Of a stretch of 43,881 nt of DNA, positions 10,656 to 21,183 are shown one piece after another. The DNA comes from Larix sibirica. Its lineage: Eukaryota; Streptophyta; Pinopsida; Pinales; Pinaceae. Below the pieces are notes generated by a model, which was not told the origin of the DNA, made no database searches, and worked only from the letters and a program-made list of their open reading frames with translations. The position numbers were made by a program, and so were the translations under genes. Numbering within the stretch: the stretch's first letter is position 1; every line of letters starts with the position of its first letter. The stretch lies in assembly GCA_004151065.3 (NCBI GenBank), contig NWUY0300013615.1, positions 13,690 to 57,570 on the forward strand, written 5' to 3'.

Positions 10656-13600
10656 CTAGTCCGCCAAGGTTGATTTTAGCTCTCCCGATTTATGCATTTC
10701 CAACACAATGTCACATCCCCCAATCAACTCGCCTTTATGATACAATTGAGGAAACGTTGGCCAATTGGAATAGGTCTTCAGGCCTTGCCTCACTTCCTCA
10801 TCACTCAAAATGTCAAAATACCCAAAGTCCAGACCCTCCTCCCTCAAAGCATTCACAACTTTTGTGCTGAAGCCACATCGAGGGGCATCTGGTGTCCCTT
10901 TCATGAATAGTATGACAGGAGAAGAATTGACTAAATGTTTCAATCGATCCTCAAGAGATTCTTTGGGCATCACCTCTTTCTCAGCTACAACTCTCTTCAG
11001 CTCTCCGCTCTTCTGCATCTCTATCATGATATCTGAGCCCCCAATGAACTCACCTTTTATGTACAATTGTGGATAGCTGGACCAATTAGAATATGTTTTA
11101 AGACCTTGGCGCACCTCATCATCAGCCAGAATGTTGAAGCTACCGAATTCTAGTCCTTCCTCTCTGAGAATTTCAACAGATCTCCTACTAAAACCACAGC
11201 GTGGCTCTTCAGGAGTACCCTTCATAAACAACAAAATAGGGCTGGAGTTGATGATGCTCTCTAGTCGAGATTTTAAGGATTCACTTATACCCATTGAATC
11301 TGCAGCTATAGCTCCATTATCAGATCCTGACAATTTAGCATCAGATTTCGATTCAGTTGCAGTCTTTTCCACAGTTGATACACCATTCTTGTCAGCATTA
11401 GGAAGCAACCCATGTTGTTCAAACACTGTTTTCAGTTCCCCGCTCTGATGCATTTCAAGGGTGATATCACAGCCTCCAAGCAGCTCACCCTTACAATACA
11501 GTTGGGGAAAAGTTGGCCAGTTAGAAAATACCTTCATTCCCTCACGGACTTCTTCATCGCTCAAAATGTCAAAGCTGCCAAACTCCACACCCACATCTTT
11601 CAAGACGTCCACAACTTTTCTGCTAAATCCACACCGTGGTTGATCTGGGGTGCCTTTCATAAACAAAAGGACGGGTTTAGAATCCACAAGTTGCTGCAGT
11701 CTGCTCTTCAGTGCAGTATCTGGTCTAGCAGTGATGCTACCAACCTGTGGAGACTTATTAATTTCCTTAACTGCCTCAATCACTGCAGGACCAGCAGCCA
11801 TGCCAAGGCTAGCAGGAGCAGCTGAGCTCACATGGTTTAAAGAACCAGAAACCTTTGACACTTTGTTGGCTAATTCTGATGGATTTGCACCTTCCAATGT
11901 ATCTACAACCTTCCCATCCTGTATAAAATAGTATATATGAGGACACTTGTATTACAAATTTATAGCAGTCTTCCATAGAATCGAAAAGCAATGTAATCAT
12001 AACTAAACACCTGGTTGCAGCATACCAGGGAATAAATTTAACCATATATTTTCTTGTTCATAAATGTAGATGTCTTAGGAACATTTATTATTGTGTAAAT
12101 ACATTCACAGTGTACATTAGGAAGATCTGGGTGTGGACCAAAAGTTCAGCATACTAGAGAGGTAGAAAACAGCTTGAAAAAAATACGACAGCATACATAT
12201 ATAAAACTAAAATCCTTGTCAATTAGGTCTAGCTTGGGTGGTTGAGAAGAGGAATATTATCCTCTCTACCCAGGCGCAAATCCTACTTCTGACATGTTTG
12301 CCCTTCATGAGCCAATTGTTGATTAGGGCTTTTCGTGAGCCAATTTTTGATGGGGCTGGCCAGGAAATAAAATTTAACCATATATTTTCTTGTTCATAAG
12401 TGTATATGTCTTGGGAACATTTATTATCATATAAATACAGTCACAGTGTACATTAACAAGATCTGTGTGTGGACCAAAAGTTCAGCATACTAAAATGGTA
12501 GAAAAGAGTTTGAAAAAAATATGACAACATACATATAGAAAATTAAAATCCTTGTCAATTGGGTCTAGCTCGGGTGGTTGAGAAAAGGAATATTATCCTC
12601 TCTACCCAGGTACAAATCCTACTTCTAACATGTTTGCCCTTTGTGAGCCAATTGTTGATTGGGGCTCTTCGTCAGCAAATTTTTTTATGGGGCTGACAAG
12701 GTACCAACAATTTCATTCTCACTTACAGACGGCTCGCAAGGTACCAACAATTTCATTCTCACTTATAGGCTGGAGGGTGGGTGGGATGAATTGTATTCCA
12801 AGAAAATAGAAAACCAAAACCCAGGTTCTGAAATAATTGCAGATTCCAAATAAGAATAACGACAGACAGGATTAGTATAGTCATTACACGTTAGTACTAA
12901 GTAAAATACAATAATTTAGGCCATGTGTCTGAGTTGAAGATTTGATTAAGAGTATTAATAGGACATATTGATATGGAACCAACTGAAATTGCCTCCCACC
13001 GCAGGCTTCAATTTGATAATCAATAAGAATTTTGCACAAGCATTTGTGGACAGCTTGCCACTACGCTTACCGCATAGGCTCCAGACGGACAAAATAATGA
13101 AGATCTAAAGTTCATACTAAAAGTCCAATCCAATAAAACAAACATGAAGATCTTCGAATAGTTTCCGAAGATCTTCGAACAGTTTGCAACTAGGGTTTAC
13201 CTTGCAAGCAAGCGAAGGCGATTCCAGAGATTTTGCACATCCCAAAAATGGCATGAAATTAATACTAGTCTAGAATCCACCCATCTCTAGCTATAATTTG
13301 TACATAAATATGATACAAGGCATAGTAACTGTATGTCTATTTTGCAATCTAGGGTTTACCAATCGCCACACCGAGCAATGAATTCCATGGGTTATATACT
13401 GTCAGCCAAAAATTACTACAAAGTGATCCAGGGAATATCCGATATTCTGGGGGATGGGTTGTAACTGTAAGAAGTGAAACTCCAGCAGCACTAATCTAAT
13501 CGAATCCTCAAGAAAAAAGAAAGAACTAGAATACATGTGCTCTTCTGCTACTCAACTCACCTTAAAGAAGACGAAATATGGTACTGCCGATATTGAGAAT

Positions 13601-13975
13601 GCCTCCGAAATCTCTGGTTGTTGTTCAGCTTCAACCTACATAATCAATAAACATTTAATAATGTTAATAATAATGGATAACACTATATCATCCATCCATT
13701 GCCTGCACAGGATAGAACCTCTAATAAGATCCCTGTCAATTGATGCACGAAGATTAAGGAAAGGAAGAAAGGAAGGTCAATGGGAAAGGATAAAAACCAA
13801 CCCTAAGAAACTTAGCATGAGGGGTATCTGTGCAAAGATGAGAGAAAACTCGATCCATCTGCTTGGATGCCTCGCACCAATCTGCCCAAAAATGCAATAT
13901 GGCAGGGGGGACTCCTTCCTTGAGTATTCCATCAAGCTCCTCTTTTGACTGCACATCCTTCACAGTTGAACCCAT
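10656..13975 (-). CDS. GRXS17: Monothiol glutaredoxin S17-type, three exons, 503 aa
   Basis: Exon 1 is 13975-13802 (58 codons), exon 2 is 13635-13561 (25 codons), and exon 3 is 11918-10656 (420 codons plus TAG). All junctions are phase 0 with GT donors (AGG/GTTGGT, AAG/GTGAGT) and AG acceptors (ATGTAG/GTT, ATACAG/GAT). Domains in order: a thioredoxin-like domain (about residues 1-110) with WCEAS at 33-37 in place of WCGPC, then three glutaredoxin domains with CGFS cysteines at about residues 179, 324 and 431. Each Grx domain has FMKGTP, PQLY and GG(C/S)DI glutathione-binding blocks. Arabidopsis GRXS17 has the same architecture at 488 aa. Such proteins are cytosolic/nuclear, bind a [2Fe-2S] cluster with glutathione, and act in redox, heat and meristem functions. 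No stop or frameshift is seen. Splicing is inferred from homology. Confidence 0.96.
12031..12701. repeat. two-copy tandem duplication, ~335 bp, inside GRXS17 intron 2
   Basis: Copy 1 runs from about 12031 to 12364 and copy 2 from about 12366 to 12701. Both start with AATAAA(A)TTTAACCATATATT and end with TTATGGGGCTGRC or close variants. They share CACAGTGTACATTA, GTGGACCAAAAGTTCAGCATACTA and the SINE-like head. Identity is roughly 90 per cent by eye, with few indels. Because sequence upstream of the SINE head is also duplicated, this is one segmental tandem duplication rather than two insertions. Confidence 0.9.
12226..12360 (+). repeat. tRNA-derived SINE-like unit, copy 1
   Basis: GTCTAGCTTGGGTGGTTGAG (12228-12247) fits a Pol III A box (TAGCNNRGTGG) and CAGGCGCAAATCC (12271-12283) fits a degraded B box. 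The spacing of about 40 bases suits a tRNA-like head. A non-tRNA body with GAGCCAATTGTTGATT repeated as GAGCCAATTTTTGATG follows. It lies antisense to the GRXS17 transcript. Confidence 0.55.
12561..12790 (+). repeat. tRNA-derived SINE-like unit, copy 2, with longer body
   Basis: GGGTCTAGCTCGGGTGGTTG (12561-12580) is closer to an A-box consensus than copy 1, and CAGGTACAAATCC (about 12607-12619) is the B box. The body continues beyond the 335-bp duplication into a two-copy 40-bp repeat. It may be the source copy. Confidence 0.55.
12698..12765. repeat. 40-bp tandem repeat in SINE body
   Basis: AAGGTACCAACAATTTCATT occurs at 12698 and again at 12738. The first unit is complete and the second diverges after TTCTCACTTA. 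Confidence 0.9.
13636..13801 (-). other. GRXS17: GRXS17 intron 1 (166 bp)
   Basis: It starts with GTTGGTTTTTATCC on the minus strand directly after the FLR codons of exon 1. It ends with a TTGATTATGTAG acceptor before GTTGAAGC. The donor is GTTGGT rather than GTAAGT/GTGAGT, so it is weaker than that of intron 2. Confidence 0.85.
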
Positions 13976-14130
13976 TTTGATCTGCTCACTAAATCGCCTT
14001 TTGATGGCCTTATCGAACTTGTTTTACTTATACTGCAGTTGCTGCAGCTAGAAACATAGGCTATTGCAATGAGTCGGGAGTGATTTCAACGGAGAGCAAG
14101 TTTGTCATATATCCTTGAGATTTTTATGTA
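13976..14130 (-). promoter_or_regulatory. GRXS17 5' flank with possible TATA element
   Basis: On the minus strand GGATATATGAC lies at about 14105-14115, some 130 bases upstream of the ATG. It could serve as a TATA box with a short 5' UTR. This is one short AT motif in AT-rich DNA, so support is weak. Confidence 0.25.
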
Positions 14131-14277
14131 GACACAGATACCCTGAATACCCCACCAATAATAATCTAATCGTTTAAAGAAAATGAATTAAGTGTATTCA
14201 TTTTCCTTTCCCTGCTCAAAATACCCACTTGCAAAATGAGTGGTAGCAAGAGCTAGGCCACATATATTTGCATCTAT

Positions 14278-14367
14278 GAAGGGAATATCTCAACCTTTAT
14301 TTCTTACAACAATGAAGAGATAGAAGGGAATATCTCAACCTTTATTTCTTACAACAATGAAGAGATA
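14278..14367. repeat. 45-bp perfect tandem duplication
   Basis: GAAGGGAATATCTCAACCTT begins at 14278 and at 14323. The two 45-bp units appear identical. The stretch lies upstream of GRXS17. Confidence 0.95.
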
Positions 14368-14409
14368 ATATGCAAAGAACCTAGATTCCTTCATGGATAC
14401 TAGGGTCAT

Positions 14410-14575
14410 AAGTTTCATAGAGCTTGATAGAATTAAAAATTCTTGTGTAGGAGAGCTAAGGTAGAAATTAAAAATTATTGTGTGGGAGAGTAAAGGTGCA
14501 TGGGAAACAAAGAGTTTGATAGAAATTAAAAATTCATGTGTGTGAGAGCGAAGGTGCGTGGGAGAAAAGATAAGA
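14410..14575. repeat. three irregular ~50-60-bp repeats
   Basis: TAGAA(A)TTAAAAATTCTTGTGTA, TAGAAATTAAAAATTATTGT and TAGAAATTAAAAATTCATGT follow one another, each continuing into GGGAGAG(C/T)(G/A)AAGGT-type sequence. Units vary in length. Confidence 0.7.
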
Positions 14576-14579
14576 ATGG

Positions 14580-17500
14580 ATTTCTCAAGATGTCACAAAA
14601 GGTTTAGGTTTAAAAGGTCACGAGCAATATTCAACTTTAAGATTAGTTATTAACTTTCAAAAAACTATGTGCTTCCTTTACCCCTTTTCCTTAGACCATT
14701 CTTTATTGATCTTTACTTATCCATTGCATGATACTTTCTCATTTGTCTCCTTGACACTCAACCCTAATCTCCTAAGATATCTATCCCCTCTTCCAAACTT
14801 TTTTTTTAAATCTAAAGCCATCTATCTTCCTAGCTCAATTGGTATTTATCCAAAATAATGACACTTGTCAAAGGGCAATCTTGGTTAGTTCTTATAATGG
14901 AGATGTTTCATACCCCATCAAGTTTAATCAAATCCCTTAGAGACTTGTGAAATCATGCCATTTCCTGCGATTGAGATGGGGTGCATGCCCTAGGAAAATT
15001 TTGGATAATAAATGTCCTCAACTTGTGGCTTTTTTTGGCAAAGGGATATTTGTGTAGCGATGTAAGCTAGTTGCATTCCATTTCATGTTCTTATAATGGG
15101 GAAGGGCACGCTTTTGTTTTAGAGTTTACAAAAAATCCCTATTTGGCAAAACATTGATATATGAAAGGGACTTCCCAAGGAAAATTCATTAATCTCTTAC
15201 TTTTACTTCTATTAATAAGAATTTGTATTTTAATCCTAAAAGGACAAGATTATATTTTTAGAATATTCATGGGACTTGTCCTTAACCCAAAAATAGGGAC
15301 TTGAAAGGAAGAGAAATCTTGAAAATTTGGACAATGTGTTCATTTAGCAAACCAAACTTAACCCTCAAAACATGGAAGAAGTTAGATCATCAATTTGGAG
15401 AGAGATGATGGGCATCCATAAGTGCTCAATAGTATAATTAAGAGGCTTGTGAATATGGATCAACTCTGACACCTAAGGGAAGTCTTCTCAAAATTGTAGA
15501 GTTTTTCTTTATTATTACCAACAAATATGAACACAATCAGAAAATTCTCAAACAACATTGTTGGAACCTCCTTTCTATTGAAAGAGGCAACCTTCTTAAT
15601 CTACTTGGGATCATTGGGACATGTGAATATGATTTTAGGATACCATGAGGGGAAAAGAGAAAATATAGGTAAATATAACCCTTTATTATTTTATTTTATT
15701 AGCTCAGACTCTTTGATTAATGTTGAGGGAAAGAACAACAAATTCACCTAGATGGAAACATTAGATAGGTCTTGATTACTGAAGATTGGTTGGAGAAATA
15801 TTTTAAAGGTAAATCCTTTATCATTAAGATATCTCTTTTCGATCACCAACCCCTTTGATAAAAATTAGCCAAGGGGAGAAACCCCAAAATATCCAATTCA
15901 TATTTGAACTATGGTATTAGATGGAACACCCAAACTTGGAAAGTAAGATTCATAAATGGTAGTGTAACAAAGATTTCTATCTTTGAGGGACCAAGATGTT
16001 CATTTGTTTAAAAAAATTCTCAAAAATGTTTGAAGCAATGGAACACTAAATTTTTTGGAACGTTTTAAAAAACAAAAGATTTGGAAAATAACATGTCATG
16101 TCTACAAGATAGAATTGCAAAAGAAGGATGGATTTCCTTAAGAGCTCTTAAAAGAATAAAATGTGTTGTCAAGCAATCTCGATGATATATATGAATGGGA
16201 AGTAATATTTTGAAGATAAAAGTCTAGATCTTAGTGGTTTAAACAGAGGGACTAGAATAGTGTGTTTTTTCATAAAACAACCCAATCCAAGAGGGCCTCT
16301 AACAAAATCTCTTGAATTATCTTGGAAATAGTATGATTGAAAGATATGATTAGATTTCTAGGGAAGTCAAATCCATTTTTAATAAACTATTATTCAACTT
16401 TAGGGTTAGGCCTCACTAAAGTAAAGTTGAGATGTGGCTTGTCTCAAATGATATCAACTCCAAGCTCATGAACCATGTCTAAGAAGAGGATCTTCATGAA
16501 GTGGCATTGTCCCTAAAAAGGAACAAATCCCCTAGTTTAGATGGCTTTCCAACTAATTTATATTAAAGACTGTGGCGCATAAAAAATGGCATTCATCTAG
16601 TTGCTGAAGAATAAAGGAAGTCTAGGAAGGTCTTAAAGGAAATGAGCTAACAACTTGACAAAAAATAGATGATTTAAATATGGTATATACGTGTGCATTG
16701 ACTATTACTTTTGAACCCCAATGTCACTGAAGTTAGGATCTTTGTGGGAAAACCACAATACCATCAAAAGTTTATAAGGAAGTAGCCTTGAACATCCATG
16801 TCTTTAGGGCCAACTATTTATGTAACATAATATCTTACAAGATCATCACCAAAAACAATAACATCAAGGATGAAATGGTTGCTCAATAAGTTAGCCTTGG
16901 AAGAACAAGGAAGATTTGTGGACAAAAAACAAGTAAAGGACAATATTTTAATAGGACAAGAAGCAAATCATTATTTTAAACACAACAATGATCCATGGAT
17001 GCTTCTAAAATTAGAGTTTCCCCAAGTCTATAATAGAGTATGATGGGAATCATTAAAAGAAATTCTATGGAAGTTTGGGTTACACCATCATGGAGTAAAC
17101 AAGTATGTGAATGTTTTCCTATATATCTCTTTCTATTCTTATAAATGGTGGTTCTTATGAATTTGTTCATTCATGCAGATGTATCAAACAAGGATGCCAT
17201 GAGTCTCTCTTCCTATTGATTGTAATGGTGAATTCCTTGGGGTTATCCATTTATAGAGTTAGAAACTCCAAAAAATCAAAGGCATTATTATCACCTCTAA
17301 TTCCAATCCCCTCTCCCAGGGCCAGTTTTTGAATGACACCATTTTGGTTGGAAAAACAAGTATAAGGGAAGCTCAAAATGTCTTGAATCTCTTTAAGACC
17401 TCTGAGGAAGTATTAGGTTCAAAATTTAGTAGGGAGAAATCAAGATTCTTGTTCATCAAAGTTAGTGTTAGCCTGCAAAGAAGAATTATGGAAGCCTTAG

Positions 17501-18105
17501 AGTTTCAAAAGTTAAAATTCTGAATCTCATACCCAGGAATTCCATTATTCAACTTAGGGAACAAAGTAAGGGATTGGACCCCAATCATTCATATTTTCCA
17601 CAAAAAATCTAAATTTTTGGACCAACCAGTTCTTGTTCATGATAAGAAATATGGTTCTTGTCCATGAGAAGAAGTGTGGATCTTGTCTAATCTATATTAT
17701 CAACAATAGTCTTATATCAAACTTCTATCCTCATTGCTCCATCAACCATCCTCTATAAGATTGAAAGAATTTTAAGAAACTTCCTTTGGTGAGGAGCTAG
17801 TAATTTAAGAAAATCACATATAGTACCTTGGGACAAGGTCACCCTACCAAAATGGCAAGAGGTATGGGAATTGATAAGATTGGTTTTGTTAACAAAGACA
17901 TGACAACAAAATTATAATGGAGGCTCTTGAAAGAACTGGATGTATTATGGTTAAGTTCTCAAATCAAAATACCTAGAAATAATGAAATAGAAGACATTGT
18001 AAAAAATACATATATCCCAAGGGGTTCCTCCATTTGGAACAACATCGTTTATTTTATGGATTGATTAATGATGATACACTCTAGGATATTTGTTACGTGA
18101 ATTGA
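14580..18105 (+). mobile_element. LINE element 4, heavily decayed
   Basis: Pieces of LINE ORF2 occur in the expected order across frames. Around 15625-15850 are endonuclease-like NMILGYHEGKRENIGKYN, NNKFTWMETLDRS and a SIT-P remnant of SDHxP. Around 16000-16250 is the linker (ILxNGTLNFLERF, LNRGTRIVCFF). Around 16490-16570 is RT start (LKRNKSPSLDGFPTNLY). Around 17010-17520 are RT blocks, and around 17800-18050 the thumb region (VPWDKVTLPKWQEG, GFVNKD). Neither end can be placed and no A tail is seen. Stops are frequent, so the copy is older than element 3. Confidence 0.65.
16980..17523 (+). pseudogene. LINE reverse transcriptase core, decayed
   Basis: LKLEFPQVYNRV at about 17010-17040 matches the KLDFSKAYDRV catalytic-Asp block, with that Asp replaced by Asn. 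FGLHHHGVN follows. The frame 17111-17332 contains SLSILINGGSYEFVHSCRCI and KQGCHESLFLLIV, the RGxRQGCPLSPxLF block. The frame 17329-17523 starts near FLNDTILVGKTSIREAQNVL, matching the FADDTxL block with ADD changed to LND. SREKSRFLFIKV follows. Confidence 0.7.
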
Positions 18106-19919
18106 TTTTTTTTTTGGAGGATCACCCCTCCAATATGCACCCTCCCTTAATTATGTGATGATTAAAATATAACAAACTAACTTTAATTCAATATGATAAA
18201 GGATTATTAGATCTAAATCCCATTGGAAGGCTCGTGTTGATGCTCAAAACCATACATATGAAGCATCAACTATGAATATTTCTCATGTGTGAAGAGAGAG
18301 GCTCAATAAGATTGATACCTAAGCTTGTAGCCCTAGATGGTCCTGAATATTCCCTTATGTTTTCCCCATGAAGAGTACTAATGTGGGAAGGAGAGGGGGT
18401 TTACATACAAGATCAATGCTTTTCTAAATATTTATTCTCACACAAAATTCTCATTTCATGTTATGCTAAAAGTGAAACAATGAGGTATTGTGTGCATATA
18501 AAAAAAAATATCAACCAATCAAAGTAAATATGACCAAATCTTCTTATTTTATTCATAAAATATAATCCTCATATTTGTATTCAACAATACAATAATACTA
18601 GTAGCCTCAAACTAGATTAGAACACTTTAGCTAATCCTAGAGTTTACGAAACATCACAAGGATCTACAAAGGATTCAAACTAGCAAATAATATAGGCCTA
18701 TCTAAACTCAAAGGAAAAGACATAGTTTATGAAATCATGCTAAGCGATTATCCACTGAAATATATATAATAGAACAATAATCATAGCAATTAGAAAAAAT
18801 ATACCTTGATGCCAATCTCTAATAGATTCACCCACACTATTTGAACCTTTGGGAAAGAATTATTGATTCCAACCAACACCATTAGACCTTGAAAGGCATA
18901 AAAGGATGGTGTGAAAATTACAGATTAAATCTCTAAATCAACATAGCCTTAGGATACCTCTTTTGCTTCCCCCTCTCATGTGTTTCTCCACCTTCATGAA
19001 TAGGAGGACACAAAAGAATTACCAATTGTTTTGAAATAAATAACAAGTAAATAAATCAACATGAGAGATCATAATTCCAGAGGCTCATAATCTTAAGAGT
19101 GAAACTCAAAATACGAAAAAGGGGGATCACCACCTAGTGCCACGACTTAAAACACCTAACTCAATGGCTTGTGAGCTCCTAGAGATTGATTATCCTCCTT
19201 ATAACTTCCAAACCACGTTATATCCACCTTTTTATGCAAACAATTATTTTGATGACATCATAACGTAAGCCATATAACTAAAATCATCATAGCATAAAGA
19301 TGGCCTACATTCTACTTAAATAAATCTATGTTAAAAACATATGTGCTAAAATAAAGAGTTGCCAACATTTGTTCATATAAGACTAATTGAATTGAAGCTA
19401 AGTATAGCACTATATAAAAAAATGAGTACAAATCCATCCAGTAGATCTTGATTATACAACCAAGAATTAAAATTTCCAAAAAATACTAATCAGTCCATCC
19501 AAGTGCCACCATATAGGGAGCATTCACTAAATTAAATCAAATATAAGACCCGGGAGAAGCAAGTTGTGAATGAGACAACGAGGAAGGTTAGGGATTTATC
19601 TAGGTAGGATGCCAGTGAAGACTTGTTGTAGGGTGCATATCCTCAAATGATCTTTCAATTCTCATGGCCTAGAAAGGTTGAGAAGAGTGAATGCAGGGGA
19701 GAGAGCCCATTGGATGATCAATGTGGCCTTTTGTAGGACATGCCATTGGGGTACCTATTCACCCTCCATTTAACTCCCAAGAACATGTAACATCTAGAAG
19801 AAAGTCAAACAACTAGTCTCAACCATGGTCAATTGCAAGCAGAGGAACACCACCACAACTATCATCATCTAGAAGACTCTACTCAATCACACAAGTGCAT
19901 TTCAACTTCTCTACCTTGT
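18106..19919. other. no recognisable gene or element
   Basis: AT-rich sequence with no open frame of note on either strand. A purine-rich tract (GTGGGAAGGAGAGGGGG) lies at about 18385-18401. I cannot assign this section. It may be decayed LTR-element or LINE sequence. Confidence 0.4.
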
Positions 19920-20316
19920 TGTTGGTATCTTTTGAGCTATCTCCTTGTAATATACTTAAACATAGAAATTCATTGAAAAGATAGAAAAAAAAAGTGAGAA
20001 TAGAAAAAATGTATAGCTATGTTCACTTGCCTCTTCAAGGGGGCACCCTCCCAGAGAGAAGCTCCAACTACAATGGAAATTCTTGACTCACATTACATAA
20101 CTTACTACTATGCATAACTTACTACTCTATATATAATGCTTCAATAGCCAAATTCCTAACTACTTGTGGTCATTCTATTAATGAGGGTCAACCACCTAGG
20201 GGTTTTTATTTAATAAGGAAGGCCCTTTTACATTAAGATACTACCCACTAACTAACTAATGGGACTTATGGCCTTATACATTGATAAATTAAGGGGGTTA
20301 GGGTAGGACCCTAACA
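19920..20316 (-). repeat. 3' LTR of Ty3/gypsy element (minus strand)
   Basis: Read on the minus strand it starts TGTTAGGGTCCTACCC at 20316, right after a purine tract. It contains a TATA-like GCATTATATATAGAG (about 20126-20140) and ends CCAACA at 19920, so TG...CA termini give about 397 bp. The 5' boundary is firm because of the polypurine tract and pol end above it. The 19920 end is inferred from the CA terminus only. Confidence 0.6.
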
Positions 20317-20455
20317 TGCCCTCCCTAAAAAACAAGCTCATCCTTAAGGTTGGAGATGGGAATTTTTTGTAAAAGGGTTGATTATTCCCAAGTAGCATCT
20401 TTTAGTTGCATATCCTTCTACTAGGATATAACTTCCTCGAATGTGTGATGGTGTA
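20317..20455 (-). pseudogene. gypsy pol C-terminus and polypurine tract, left copy at gap
   Basis: On the minus strand this reads as the end of the integrase C-terminal domain, then a purine tract (AGGGAGGGCA) next to the LTR start at 20316. It is the same sequence as 21184-21322, differing in the purine tract and at one further base. Confidence 0.7.
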
Positions 20456-21168
20456 NNNNNNNNNNNNNNNNNNNNNNNNNNNNNNNNNNNNNNNNNNNNN
20501 NNNNNNNNNNNNNNNNNNNNNNNNNNNNNNNNNNNNNNNNNNNNNNNNNNNNNNNNNNNNNNNNNNNNNNNNNNNNNNNNNNNNNNNNNNNNNNNNNNNN
20601 NNNNNNNNNNNNNNNNNNNNNNNNNNNNNNNNNNNNNNNNNNNNNNNNNNNNNNNNNNNNNNNNNNNNNNNNNNNNNNNNNNNNNNNNNNNNNNNNNNNN
20701 NNNNNNNNNNNNNNNNNNNNNNNNNNNNNNNNNNNNNNNNNNNNNNNNNNNNNNNNNNNNNNNNNNNNNNNNNNNNNNNNNNNNNNNNNNNNNNNNNNNN
20801 NNNNNNNNNNNNNNNNNNNNNNNNNNNNNNNNNNNNNNNNNNNNNNNNNNNNNNNNNNNNNNNNNNNNNNNNNNNNNNNNNNNNNNNNNNNNNNNNNNNN
20901 NNNNNNNNNNNNNNNNNNNNNNNNNNNNNNNNNNNNNNNNNNNNNNNNNNNNNNNNNNNNNNNNNNNNNNNNNNNNNNNNNNNNNNNNNNNNNNNNNNNN
21001 NNNNNNNNNNNNNNNNNNNNNNNNNNNNNNNNNNNNNNNNNNNNNNNNNNNNNNNNNNNNNNNNNNNNNNNNNNNNNNNNNNNNNNNNNNNNNNNNNNNN
21101 NNNNNNNNNNNNNNNNNNNNNNNNNNNNNNNNNNNNNNNNNNNNNNNNNNNNNNNNNNNNNNNNNNNN
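20456..21168. other. assembly gap (713 N)
   Basis: A run of N. Open frames spanning it are artefacts. The sequence on its left edge (20302-20455) and right edge (21169-21322) is the same 154 bp, at about 96 per cent identity. Confidence 0.99.
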
Positions 21169-21183
21169 GGTAGGACCCTAACA

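Larger units (their letters stand above)
11919..13560 (-). other. GRXS17: GRXS17 intron 2 (1,642 bp)
   Basis: Bounded by GTGAGT (13560 downward) and TACAG (ending at 11919). It holds the two-copy ~335-bp duplication with SINE heads and a 40-bp tandem repeat. The remainder, about 12790-13550, shows no coding signal. Confidence 0.85.

Noticed and set aside
10562-11931. Several 60-137-codon plus-strand frames over GRXS17 exon 3
   Set aside because: They are antisense shadows of the glutaredoxin coding sequence and show no motifs of their own.
12226-12300. A tRNA gene on the plus strand
   Set aside because: A- and B-box-like motifs are present, but no acceptor stem or full cloverleaf can be drawn, and the unit sits in a longer repeated body. 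A SINE head is the better reading.
13754-13801. Continuation of GRXS17 exon 1 as VGFYPFPLTFLSSFP
   Set aside because: This is intron 1 read through. Conserved family sequence resumes at 13635 with VEAEQQPEISEAF.
18106-19919. A further LTR or gene
   Set aside because: I could find no paired repeat, domain text or usable open frame, so it is left unassigned.
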